Assembly (NCBI RefSeq): GCF_037031225.1
Contig: NZ_JAYEZN010000001.1
Span: 1,984,001-2,048,000, forward strand
Length of the DNA: 64,000 bases
DNA from: Halorientalis sp. LT38
GTDB taxonomy: Archaea; Halobacteriota; Halobacteria; Halobacteriales; Haloarculaceae
Reading direction: 5' to 3'
The translations under genes were made by a program, and so were the position numbers. Shown piece by piece: positions 16,113 through 24,062 of this stretch. The first letter of the stretch is position 1. Each line of letters opens with the position of its first letter. The notes beneath the pieces were generated by a model. That model saw only the letters and a list, made by a program, of their open reading frames with translations, did no database searches and was not told the origin of the DNA.

Positions 16113-16815
16113 ACGTCTCTCCCGGTCGCGCCTCGATGGCGGTGAGCACGCCGAACAGCGCCGTCTCAGAGCGCTCGACGGACAGGTCCGCCTCGCGGAC
16201 GTGGGCCAGCGGCTCCTGGGTCAGCCGACAGCCCGATTTCTCGTAGTGGGCCGGCGCGCGCCAGTCGAGCAGTTTCGCCAGCGGTGCGGCGTCGCTCTGT
16301 CCGTGTTCGAGCAGCAGGAGGCGTCCGTCCGGGTCGCAGACGCGGGCCATCTCCCGGACGGCGGCCACGGGGTCCGGGAACGTACAGGTCGAAAAGGAAG
16401 AGACGACGGTGTCGAAGGCGTCGTCCGGGAACGCCAGTCGCTGGGCGTCCATCCGCTGGACCCGGCCGGACCGATCCAGGCGGTCGAGTTCCGCCCGGGC
16501 CTGGGCGAGCATCGCGGCGCTCAGGTCGACGCCGACGATTTCGCTGGCGTCGGTCAGATACCGGAAGTTCGGCCCGGTGCCACAGGCAACGTCGAGGACG
16601 CGGCCGCTCGCCCCCGCGAACTGCCGGCCGCGGTAGCGCCCGGCGAACAGGCGGTCCAACCACTGCCACCGCGCGACCTGCTCGGCCTTCTCGTCGTAGG
16701 TCGCTTCGATCTCGGCGACCGAGACCGCGTCGCTCCGGGACGGACGGTCCACGTCCGCGCCCCCCTGTTCGTCGTCCGGCCCCTCCGTCGGTCCGCTCGG
16801 GTCCGTCTGTGGCAT
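16111..16815 (-). CDS. Class I SAM-dependent methyltransferase
   Basis: 234 residues. Motif I VLDVACGTGPNFRYL (about residues 73-87), the acidic residue in EIVGVDLSAAML, then MDAQRLAFPDDAFDTVVSSF and MARVCDPDGRLLLLEHG give a UbiE/phospholipid-type methyltransferase. The first 35 residues are a disordered acidic extension. The substrate is not evident; relatives act on quinones, lipids or small molecules. Convergent with thiM; the two genes look unrelated. Confidence 0.85.
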   Translation of the reverse strand: MPQTDPSGPTEGPDDEQGGADVDRPSRSDAVSVAEIEATYDEKAEQVARWQWLDRLFAGRYRGRQFAGASGRVLDVACGTGPNFRYLTDASEIVGVDLSAAMLAQARAELDRLDRSGRVQRMDAQRLAFPDDAFDTVVSSFSTCTFPDPVAAVREMARVCDPDGRLLLLEHGQSDAAPLAKLLDWRAPAHYEKSGCRLTQEPLAHVREADLSVERSETALFGVLTAIEARPGET

Positions 16816-16916
16816 ACAGTCTCCCCTGGCCGTCTCTGGCCCCCGATGTCACGTAAAAGCATCGCGGGATCGGACGTTCCCCGGACTCCGTGCGAATCCG
16901 TGTTCGAGCCGGGCCG

Positions 16917-17210
16917 TCAGGTCTCCGCGCCGTCGCCCTGGGCCTCGACCTCGAAGTCGGTCAGTTCGTGGCCGTGGCGGGCGATCCGCTCGGCGACCTG
17001 GAACTTCTCCGGGCGGTCGAGGCGCTCCCAGTCCAGGTCCTCGGGCGGGGCGTCCTCGAAGCCCTCGAACGTCTCGAGGACGGCGGCGTTGACGAAGCGG
17101 GCGAACGCGTCGCAGATCTCGCAGGTGCGTGAGAGGTGCGAGACGTCGAACTCGCGAGTCACGGTGCTGTCGAGGCAATCGACACACCGGTACTGCTGTG
17201 TTCGGGTCAC
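16917..17210 (-). CDS. Small zinc-ribbon-like protein (97 aa)
   Basis: Starts with GTG (MTRTQQYRCVDC). Two cysteine pairs, CVDC (residues 9-12) and CEIC (30-33), form a likely zinc knuckle, followed by a helical acidic region (FVNAAVLETFEGF, RPEKFQVAERIARHG). The pattern is seen in many small haloarchaeal proteins of unknown role. No operon partner. Confidence 0.7.
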   Translation of the reverse strand: MTRTQQYRCVDCLDSTVTREFDVSHLSRTCEICDAFARFVNAAVLETFEGFEDAPPEDLDWERLDRPEKFQVAERIARHGHELTDFEVEAQGDGAET

Positions 17211-17310
17211 GACGGCGTTAGGAGCGCCACTCGGTAGTACCTGTGGGTTCGACCGCCAGCGCCGATTCGACCATCAATCTAATTACGGCGAGGAGTGTCA
17301 GCATTCAACT

Positions 17311-17490
17311 ATGCACGATCTCACGGGCGTCCAGCGGGACCGTCGCGCCGTGCTCGCGGGCCCCGCGGGCCCGATCGGGCCGGACGGCGACGGCGCTCGC
17401 CGCGGTCGCTCGGCAGACGGCCACGGGGCCGGCGACTGCGGGGGCGGCGTCGGGCCGGCGATCGACGGGACCACAGGCACGGGTGGGTGA
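17311..17490 (+). pseudogene. Possible remnant of PadR-like regulator
   Basis: The frame opens with MHDLTGVQRD and VLAG, resembling the first helix of haloarchaeal PadR-family regulators (MHDLTGFQRD...VLAG). It then turns into Gly/Arg/Ala-rich sequence with no PadR winged helix and stops after 59 codons. A frameshifted or eroded gene is the simplest reading. The resemblance covers only about 15 residues, so this is tentative. Confidence 0.3.
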
Positions 17491-17495
17491 TACAC

Positions 17496-17645
17496 ATGGA
17501 ATACGTACAGTCATCGAGCGGGAAGTGGCACAGGACGGACTGCCAGTACTCTCCGGCCGAGGACGAGCGCGAAGACGAGGTCGACCAGCTCCCGCTGGAC
17601 GCCGATCGGTGTCAGCACTGCATCGACTCCTTCGAGTTCGCGTGA
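17496..17645 (+). CDS. Small zinc-binding-like protein (49 aa)
   Basis: MEYVQSSSGKWHRTDC...RCQHCIDSFEF: His12 and three cysteines (C16, C40, C43) could bind one zinc. The middle is very acidic (EDEREDEVDQ), typical of a halophile. Starts 6 bp after the preceding remnant. Function unknown; called because composition and Cys/His spacing look selected. Confidence 0.55.
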   Translation: MEYVQSSSGKWHRTDCQYSPAEDEREDEVDQLPLDADRCQHCIDSFEFA

Positions 17646-17747
17646 GGGTCGTCCGGACGGCCGCACCGAGCGATCAGAGGCCGGAGTTATATTCTTTTTG
17701 TCACGTACGCCGGTCATACTGATACCCCGATCGCCCCTACGAGTGCC

Positions 17748-17984
17748 ATGGACACGTTCCACCTGTTCGTCGGGGTCCCCGGGGGACCAGAACTGCTCGT
17801 CATCCTCGGCATCGCCGTGTTGCTGTTCGGTGCCAACAAGCTCCCCGCGCTCGCGCGGTCGTCGGGGCAGGCGCTCGGCGAGTTCAAGAAAGGGCGCCAG
17901 GAGATCGAGACGGAACTCCGGGAGGCCGCCGAGGGTGAGTCGAACGCGGCCGACCCAGAGGACGCGGTGACCGAGACGGCCTGA
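17748..17984 (+). CDS. tatA: Sec-independent protein translocase TatA/E
   Basis: 78 residues. One N-terminal membrane helix (ELLVILGIAVLLFGANKLP) is followed by the amphipathic helix and hinge typical of TatA (LPALARSSGQALGEFKKGRQEIE), then an acidic tail. It forms the pore-type component that moves folded proteins across the membrane. Haloarchaea rely heavily on Tat export, and several Tat-type signal peptides occur in the gene cluster 2-7 kb downstream. A short T-run follows at 18000-18004. Confidence 0.92.
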   Translation: MDTFHLFVGVPGGPELLVILGIAVLLFGANKLPALARSSGQALGEFKKGRQEIETELREAAEGESNAADPEDAVTETA

Positions 17985-17999
17985 TCGAACCCGAGCGAT

Positions 18000-18004
18000 T
18001 TTTT
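18000..18004 (+). terminator. T-run after tatA
   Basis: Five T residues 16 bp after the tatA stop, in GC-rich context; archaeal transcription commonly ends at such runs. No strong hairpin precedes it. Confidence 0.4.
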
Positions 18005-18074
18005 CGGCCAGCAAGAACCACGAGAGCCGTCGCTGTGCTGTCTGCCAGTGTCCCGGAATCCGACGTCGGTGCGT

Positions 18075-18695
18075 TCAGTCGTCCCCGGCGAGTGCCCGCT
18101 CGCCCTCGTCGGGGGGTGTGATCGTGGTTTCCGGCGGCGCGGCGGCGGACCCGACGACTCGGCGACCGTCGCGCAGGGTGTGATATCCCCCGATGGCGGT
18201 GAACGCGAGCGCGATCAGGAGTGCGTACGCGAATCCGCCGATCCCGGCGAACGGGCGAACGCCCAGCGCCGCGATGGTGACGATGGCGGTCGTCACGCCC
18301 CCGAGCGCGAAGTAGAACTGGCTCCACGGGATGTCCTCGGCGGCCACCAGATCGAAGTAGATGTCGAACTGGTCGATCGTCTCCGTCAGCGCCACGACGC
18401 CGCGGTCGCTGTCGTAGGTCACGACGCCCAGCCGATCCATCTTCGGGAGATGGGTCTGGTGTAAGGCCGTGTACAGCCGCTTGCGCTCTTTCGGGCGGAC
18501 CTGCGACCGGTCGACGCCGTTCTCCCAGGCCGCGAGCTGTTCGGAGAGGTCGCGGATCGTCACCGGCTCGCCAACTCGTTTCAGATAGTGCAGGGCGTAC
18601 CGCCGTCGCCTGTTACTCAACGTCTCGAAGATCGTCTCCGTCGACAGAGACTCTCTGTCAGCCGCTGCTGGCTCTGCCGACCGCATTGTTGCCAT
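18075..18695 (-). CDS. Winged-helix regulator with C-terminal membrane helices
   Basis: 206 residues. An N-terminal winged-helix region of the haloarchaeal DUF7344 type (ETLSNRRRRYALHYLKR, VTIRDLSEQLAAWE, LYTALHQTHLPKMDRLGVV, TYDSDRGVVAL) is followed by two hydrophobic segments (FALGGVTTAIVTIAALGV, GGFAYALLIALAFTAIGGY) and an acidic tail. Probable membrane-tethered DNA-binding protein. The neighbouring gene at 18898 is a paralogue in the same orientation. A TATA box TTTAAATA (18728-18735) about 32 bp upstream implies a very short leader. Second Met at 18686 is possible. Confidence 0.8.
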   Translation of the reverse strand: MATMRSAEPAAADRESLSTETIFETLSNRRRRYALHYLKRVGEPVTIRDLSEQLAAWENGVDRSQVRPKERKRLYTALHQTHLPKMDRLGVVTYDSDRGVVALTETIDQFDIYFDLVAAEDIPWSQFYFALGGVTTAIVTIAALGVRPFAGIGGFAYALLIALAFTAIGGYHTLRDGRRVVGSAAAPPETTITPPDEGERALAGDD

Positions 18696-18727
18696 TGACC
18701 CACCCGACGTTCGATAGCACTTTTGAA

Positions 18728-18735
18728 TTTAAATA
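18728..18735 (-). promoter_or_regulatory. TATA box of the winged-helix gene
   Basis: TATTTAAA on the reverse strand within an AT-rich stretch (18720-18790), about 32 bp before the start codon at 18695. The remainder of the 200-bp gap to 18898 is AT-rich with no gene seen. Confidence 0.55.
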
Positions 18736-18897
18736 CTTGCTGCTTTGTCCATCTGATTCAGATATATATTTCTATATGCTCGTGTATTAATGACGATCGT
18801 GCATAGAAAACCGCTTTCCCTGTTCGTTCGGTTGTGATTATCGCCAGACATGTGATTATCTCACACAGTGGGCGCCTCTCCGCCGTGAAAATCCGGA

Positions 18898-19497
18898 TCA
18901 GCGGAGCCTGGACAGCAGCCCACGCAGGCGACCGCGCGTGCGCCCCAGGAGCTGGTAGCCGGTCGAGAGCGCGAACACTGCCAGCGTTCCGGTCGCCGGG
19001 ACCAGCGGATCGACCGCCCCGAACCCGGGGATCGCCGCGAGGGAGGCGACGACCGCGAAGAGGCCGCAGATCCCGAGCGCGCGGTAGTACTCGCCCCAGG
19101 TCACGCCGAGTGCGTTGACGGTGTCCATGTACCGGTGGAGGTGGCGGCTCTCCGGCCGCGGTCGGACGAGCTTCCTGTCGGGATCGTACTCGACGAGGCC
19201 GAACTCGTGGAGTTTCGGCAGGTGCGTCTGGTGAAGCGCGTTGTAGACGCTCTGGCGCAGGGGCCGGGGTGCGGGCGCGACGCCGGCCTCTTCGGCCGCG
19301 ATCAGCTCCGACAGCTCGCGCAGCGTCACCGCCTCGACCGGCCGGCCGGATCTGGCGCCGCCCAACGCGAACCAGCTCTCGCCCGACTCCGCCTGCCGCC
19401 GCCACAGCGCCGTCAGCGTGGCCCGGCGGCGGGCGTTGCCCAGCAGGTAGTAGACGTCCGATTCCGGGATCGACGCGTGCGAGAACATTGCGTTCAC
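18898..19497 (-). CDS. Winged-helix regulator with C-terminal membrane helices, paralogue
   Basis: 199 residues with the same layout as the gene at 18075: winged-helix region (LGNARRRATLTALWRRQ, VTLRELSELIAAEEAGV, VYNALHQTHLPKLHEFGLV, EYDPDRKLV), then two hydrophobic helices (LGICGLFAVVASLAAI, TGTLAVFALSTGYQLLG) and an Arg-rich end. NALHQTHLPKL is nearly identical to the paralogue. It is divergent from the surface-protein cluster starting at 19787, and its upstream region holds the repeated GGTACGG motifs, so it is a candidate regulator of that cluster (inference). Met4 is an alternative start. Confidence 0.8.
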   Translation of the reverse strand: MNAMFSHASIPESDVYYLLGNARRRATLTALWRRQAESGESWFALGGARSGRPVEAVTLRELSELIAAEEAGVAPAPRPLRQSVYNALHQTHLPKLHEFGLVEYDPDRKLVRPRPESRHLHRYMDTVNALGVTWGEYYRALGICGLFAVVASLAAIPGFGAVDPLVPATGTLAVFALSTGYQLLGRTRGRLRGLLSRLR

Positions 19498-19560
19498 CGA
19501 CGCGTCCGCGGATCTTACGTATAGCCAGCGTACCGAGACGACACCGGGTCGTTACAATTC

Positions 19561-19661
19561 GGTACGGCCCCCGGACGGACCGGTACGGACGCGTTATCCG
19601 ACCTGAACGGACCCATACGGTCGCCCTACGCGGTCGTTGAAAACCGGTACGGAGACCGTAC
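19561..19661. promoter_or_regulatory. Repeated GGTACGG motifs with a 15-bp palindrome
   Basis: The 289-bp gap before the surface-protein cluster contains GGTACGG (19561-19567), CCGGTACGG (19580-19588), CCATACGG (19613-19620) and the perfect inverted repeat GTACGG-AGA-CCGTAC (19647-19661). The same GTACGG-N3-CCGTAC palindrome recurs at 23932-23946. Likely operator of a shared regulator (inference). Confidence 0.6.
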
Positions 19662-19786
19662 GATCTTGCGTTTCAGGCCCTCAAACTGCGGAATTACTGC
19701 ATGAGTAAGTCCCCGACCCCCCTGGAGCAGGTAACCCGAACCGGGCCGACCCTGGGTGGGACGACCGGCGCGGGGTGGAAACCAAC

Positions 19787-20665
19787 ATGACAGACGACAA
19801 CCCGAAACTGTACGACGTGTCGCGACGGAAGATGCTGGCCGGGCTCGGCGCCATCGGCCTCGCCTCCGCGGGCGCGGGACTCGGTACCTCCGCGTACTTC
19901 AGCGACACCGAATCCTTCTCGAACAACACCCTCACCGCCGGGACCCTCGACATGAGCGTCACGGCCGACGTGGTGGCAGCCAACCAGTACTGGGTGGACC
20001 AGGGCGGCCTCGACGTCTCGGTCGTCGCCGACAGCGAAGATCCGATTCTCGGCCTCCAGGTCGACGACGTCAAGCCCGGCGACTGGGCGATCGTCTGCTT
20101 CGAGATCAGCGTCGGTGACAACCCCGGCTACGTGCAGGTCGCGACGGAGAACTTCACGGAGACCGGTGGCGCGAACCCCGAGCCCGAACAGGCCGAAGAG
20201 GGGGACGCCGACAACGACGCCGATCTGGGCACCGCCCTGCTGACCTCGGTCTGGCAGGCCTACGACGACAGCGGCGACCGGACCGGGCTCTCGACGCTCG
20301 ACCCGGTGTTCAACAACGCCAGCGATCTGCTGACGATCGACTACGCCGAACCCGACGAGGACGGCGTGGCCGGTCCCGACGCGCACTACACGAACGCGGT
20401 CGAGGCGAACGACGTCCTCTCGGGCGGGTACGTGGTCAAGGACGACAACGGCGACCCGATGATGGTCGGCAGCGACGCCGCGGGCGAAGACGAGAACGTG
20501 GCGGACACCTACGAGTTCTGCCTCCTGCTCGAACTGCCCTACGAGGTCGGCAACGAGATCCAGGGCGACGGACTGTCCTTCGACCTGGTCTTCGAGACCC
20601 AGCAGGTCCGCAACAACGACTCACCGTTCGCGAACGGGCAGACGAACACCACCTCGGGGAACTAG
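19787..20665 (+). CDS. TasA-like secreted surface protein 1 (SipW-type signal)
   Basis: 292 residues. N-terminal signal SRRKMLAGLGAIGLASAG then LGTSAYFSDTE, the SipW-dependent signal/cleavage style of TasA and camelysin relatives. The mature part begins SFSNNTLTAGTLDM, a hallmark of the family, then VDDVKPGDWAIVCFEI, and ends with PYEVGNEIQGDGLSFDL and VRNNDSPF. Such proteins assemble into extracellular fibres in bacteria, and related bundling pili are known in archaea. First of three tandem paralogues; the only one without a VWA insertion. Start ATG at 19787; an in-frame GTG at 19775 adds four residues. Confidence 0.85.
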   Translation: MTDDNPKLYDVSRRKMLAGLGAIGLASAGAGLGTSAYFSDTESFSNNTLTAGTLDMSVTADVVAANQYWVDQGGLDVSVVADSEDPILGLQVDDVKPGDWAIVCFEISVGDNPGYVQVATENFTETGGANPEPEQAEEGDADNDADLGTALLTSVWQAYDDSGDRTGLSTLDPVFNNASDLLTIDYAEPDEDGVAGPDAHYTNAVEANDVLSGGYVVKDDNGDPMMVGSDAAGEDENVADTYEFCLLLELPYEVGNEIQGDGLSFDLVFETQQVRNNDSPFANGQTNTTSGN

Positions 20666-20668
20666 ATC

Positions 20669-22096
20669 ATGAGTGACGACAACCAGCTATACGACATCAA
20701 CCGGCGGAAAGTGCTCGCGGGCCTCGGCGGCATCGGCCTCGCTTCGGCGGGGGCGGGTCTCGGCACTTCCGCCTTCTTCAGCGACACGGAAACGTTCCAG
20801 AACAACTCCCTCACCGCGGGGACGCTCGACCTGAAACTGGACTACAAGGCCACCTACGAGGGCGGCGCCGGCCGACTGGCGGCCATCCAGGAGAACTACC
20901 CGGACGCCCAGGATCTGGGCGACGGCGTCTACCTGCTCGACCAGGCGCCGAGCCCGGCCGACATGCAGGCGTGGGAGGACCTGGTCCAGGGCGAGGACTT
21001 CCAGTTCTGTTCGCCCGAGGCCGACGAGTTCCTCGTCAACGGCGACGGGATCCCGGTGTTCACTCTCGACGACGTCAAGCCCGGCGACTACGGCGAGGTC
21101 ACGATCAGCATCCACATCTGTGACAACCCGGCGTACCTTCGGCTGGGCGGCGAGATCGGCGAGAACGCGGAGAACGGCCAGAACGACCCCGAGATCGCGG
21201 CCGAAGGGGTAGACACCGACGGCATCGGCGAACTCGCAGAGGAGATCCAGGTCCGCGTCTGGTACGACGAGGACTGCGACAACGTCTACGAACCGACCGG
21301 CACCGGCGAGCAGCAGGAACTGGAAGTCGCGCTCGTGAGCGACGTCTCCGGGTCGATGGGCGGGGCGCCGCTGAACGCGCTGAAGACCGCCGCGGTCGAC
21401 TTCGTCAACAACCTCTCGTCGCCCGACGAGGCCGCCGCGATCTCGTTCAACTCGTCGGCCTCGGTCGACCAGGAGCTGACGACGACCTACGGGGACGTGA
21501 TCAACGCCATCAACAACTACACCGCGGGCGGGCAGACCTCGATCGCCGCGGGCGTCGCCGCCGGTGAGAACGAACTACTCAACGGCACGAACGCCACTCC
21601 CGGCGCGTCGAAGGTCATGATCCTGCTGAGCGACGGGAACTCGAGCAGTTCCGCGGCGATCTCGGCGGCCGACGCCGCCAAGGACGCGGGCATCCGCATC
21701 TTCACCATCGCGCTGGGCAACGCGAACACCAGCCTGCTCCAGCAGCTCGCGTCCAGCCCGGACGACGCGTTCGTCGCCCCCAACCCGTCCGACCTCGACA
21801 CGGTCTACGCCGAGATCGCACAGATCGTGCTCGCTGGCGAGCAGGTCATCGCCGAGGGGAGCATGAGCGACGTCTTCGCCCAGCTGTCCGAGGGCGTCCT
21901 GCTCGACGGGAACCGCCAGGAGGAGGGCGTCCAGCCCTACCCCGGCGTGACCACCCAGTGCATCGGCTTCGAGTGGGAACTGCCCTTCGAGGTCGGCAAC
22001 GAGGTCCAGTCCGACTCCGTCGCCTTCGACATTAGCGTCGAGGCCGAACAGAGCCGAAACAACGACGCGCCGTTCGGAGCGTCGCTGAGCGACTGA
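20669..22096 (+). CDS. TasA-like surface protein 2 with inserted VWA domain
   Basis: 475 residues. The same signal (NRRKVLAGLGGIGLASAG, LGTSAFFSDTE) and the NNSLTAGTLDL and DDVKPGDYGEV motifs as its neighbour. After VWYDEDCDNVY a von Willebrand A domain begins (residues about 218-400) with an intact MIDAS motif D225-V-S227-G-S229, TSIAAGV and LLSDGNSSS. The family C-terminus then resumes (WELPFEVGNEVQSDSVAFDI, EQSRNNDAPF). The VWA is thus inside the TasA-like fold. MIDAS domains bind divalent metal and a ligand, so an adhesive or matrix-linking role is likely. Starts 3 bp after the previous stop. Confidence 0.85.
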   Translation: MSDDNQLYDINRRKVLAGLGGIGLASAGAGLGTSAFFSDTETFQNNSLTAGTLDLKLDYKATYEGGAGRLAAIQENYPDAQDLGDGVYLLDQAPSPADMQAWEDLVQGEDFQFCSPEADEFLVNGDGIPVFTLDDVKPGDYGEVTISIHICDNPAYLRLGGEIGENAENGQNDPEIAAEGVDTDGIGELAEEIQVRVWYDEDCDNVYEPTGTGEQQELEVALVSDVSGSMGGAPLNALKTAAVDFVNNLSSPDEAAAISFNSSASVDQELTTTYGDVINAINNYTAGGQTSIAAGVAAGENELLNGTNATPGASKVMILLSDGNSSSSAAISAADAAKDAGIRIFTIALGNANTSLLQQLASSPDDAFVAPNPSDLDTVYAEIAQIVLAGEQVIAEGSMSDVFAQLSEGVLLDGNRQEEGVQPYPGVTTQCIGFEWELPFEVGNEVQSDSVAFDISVEAEQSRNNDAPFGASLSD

Positions 22097-22137
22097 GACT
22101 CCCGAACCCGGCGTTTTGCAGACACCAAACACATACC

Positions 22138-23844
22138 ATGACAGACGACAAGCAACTGTACGACCTCAGCCGACGGAAAGTGCTGGCCGGCCTCGGTGGC
22201 ATCGGCCTCGCGTCCGCCGGCGCAGGACTGGGCACCTCGGCGTTCTTCAGCGACACGGAAGCGTTCGAGAACAACCAGCTGGTGGCCGGCGAACTCGACC
22301 TGCTGGTGGACTGGCAACAGCACTACCGGATGAACGGCGAGACGACGTTCGTCAACGCACACCCCGACCACGACGGGGACGGCGAGCAGTCGATCCCGGC
22401 CGACAACGACGCGGGCCAGCTGAAATACAGCGACTTCCTCGACGAGGACGACCCCGAGGGCAACGGGCGGAACCTCCCGATGCTGGGGTGTGAGAACATT
22501 CCGCCGCTCTCGGAGGCGTCGTTCGGGACCGACCCGACGACCGGAACCGAACAGGAGTCGCTCGTCCAGCTGGGCGACGTGAAACCCGGCGACAGCGGCG
22601 AGATCACGTTCAGTCTCCACCTCTGTGACAACCCGGGGTACGTCTGGATGCAGGCCGACAACGTCACCGAGAGCGAGGGCGTGGACACCGATCCGGAACT
22701 CGCGGTAGACGAGTCCGACGGCGGCGACCTGGCCGACGCCATCGAGGCGACGCTGTGGTACGACGCCGACTGCGACAACGTCCACGACGCGGCCGAACCA
22801 GCCGACGTCATGCTGACGCTCGACTTCTCGGGGTCGATGCTGTACCGGCAGTTCGGCGGCGTCGTCGGCGAGGACGAGATCACCGTCGACGGAACCACCT
22901 ACGGCGAGACGACGAAGATCGATCTGGTGGAACTCGCGGTCCGGGAGTTCGTCGGATACCTCGACGACCAGAACGCCGACGTTCAGGTGGGCGTGGCCTA
23001 CTTCGACGGCGAGGGGAGCGACGATTCCGTGCCGCGCACGGGCGTGCTCCAGCCGCTCACGTCGAACCTCTCGACGGTCGATGCGGCGCTGACCGGCCTC
23101 CGGCAGAAACTCGCGAACGTCGTGAGCGGCGGCGCGGGCTCGACGCCCTTCGACGGGGACGGCGACCCGGACCCCGCGGCGGGCAGCGGGATCGCCACCG
23201 GGACCTACATCGGCGAGGGCGTCGACGACGCCCAGGGCGAACTGGCGACCAACGGGCGCTCGGGCGCCCGGGCGGCCAACGTCGTCCTCTCGGACGGCGA
23301 GTCGTTCAACGGGCAGGGCTCGACGCAGTTCAGTTCGCCCCAGGGCGCGGCCGCAGACGCGCGCGCCGCCTCGCCGGGGCCGGCGACCGACCTGTACACG
23401 GTCTCGGTCGGGAGTGCGAACGACGCCGTGCTCCAGTCGATGGCCGGCGCGGCCGGCAGCGCCGGCGGCGACTCGCAGTACTTCTTCGACGTGGACGACC
23501 CGACCACCATCCAGACGGTGTTCGGGGTGCTGGCGAGCCAGTTCGTCGCCGAGAAGGTCGTCATGCAGGACACGCTGGCGAACGTCCTCGCGGAACTGTC
23601 CGCCGACGACGGCATCCCGCTCGACGGGAACGTCCTGACGCTGTACGACGAACTGAACGACCCGGACACCGACGACGACCGCGATGCCTTCGAAGGCAAC
23701 GGTCTGATGTACTGCGTCGCGCTCTCGTGGGAACTGCCGTTCGAGGTCGGCAACGAGGTGCAGGGCGACACGGTGTCGTTCGACCTGGGCTTCTACACCG
23801 AACAGGAGCGCAACAACGACGGCAGCGGACCGGTGAGCGCCTGA
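22138..23844 (+). CDS. TasA-like surface protein 3 with inserted VWA domain
   Basis: 568 residues, paralogue of the preceding two. Signal SRRKVLAGLGGIGLASAG / LGTSAFFSDTE, NNQLVAGELDLLVDW, LGDVKPGDSGEITFS, LWYDADCDNV. The VWA domain runs from about residue 223 to 460 with MIDAS D229-F-S231-G-S233, VGVAYFDGEG and NVVLSDGESF; it is longer than in protein 2. The TasA-type end follows (WELPFEVGNEVQGDTVSFDL, EQERNNDG). Co-directional with a 41-bp gap upstream, probably the same transcript. Confidence 0.85.
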   Translation: MTDDKQLYDLSRRKVLAGLGGIGLASAGAGLGTSAFFSDTEAFENNQLVAGELDLLVDWQQHYRMNGETTFVNAHPDHDGDGEQSIPADNDAGQLKYSDFLDEDDPEGNGRNLPMLGCENIPPLSEASFGTDPTTGTEQESLVQLGDVKPGDSGEITFSLHLCDNPGYVWMQADNVTESEGVDTDPELAVDESDGGDLADAIEATLWYDADCDNVHDAAEPADVMLTLDFSGSMLYRQFGGVVGEDEITVDGTTYGETTKIDLVELAVREFVGYLDDQNADVQVGVAYFDGEGSDDSVPRTGVLQPLTSNLSTVDAALTGLRQKLANVVSGGAGSTPFDGDGDPDPAAGSGIATGTYIGEGVDDAQGELATNGRSGARAANVVLSDGESFNGQGSTQFSSPQGAAADARAASPGPATDLYTVSVGSANDAVLQSMAGAAGSAGGDSQYFFDVDDPTTIQTVFGVLASQFVAEKVVMQDTLANVLAELSADDGIPLDGNVLTLYDELNDPDTDDDRDAFEGNGLMYCVALSWELPFEVGNEVQGDTVSFDLGFYTEQERNNDGSGPVSA

Positions 23845-23931
23845 GCGGGTCGCGGCCGACCGTTCACGGACCGTTCACGGGGCCACCGTCTCGCGGTTTC
23901 GGAGCGAGACGCGCGGCCGGTGAGCGCGGGT

Positions 23932-23946
23932 GTACGGGCACCGTAC
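23932..23946. promoter_or_regulatory. Second copy of the GTACGG-N3-CCGTAC palindrome
   Basis: GTACGG-GCA-CCGTAC, identical in both arms and spacing to 19647-19661, located 117 bp upstream of the next start (24063) in a 218-bp gap. A related GACCGTATCGGTC follows at 23982-23994. It implies that the second half of the cluster has its own promoter under the same control. Confidence 0.6.
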
Positions 23947-24062
23947 CGGCGGTCGAGGACCGGGGGATCGGTCCGCAGGGTGACCGTATCGGTCGGCCAC
24001 GAGTCCATACCTATGCCGACAGGTAACCAGGAGAGACAGACGAACGACGCGGAGATTTCAAG

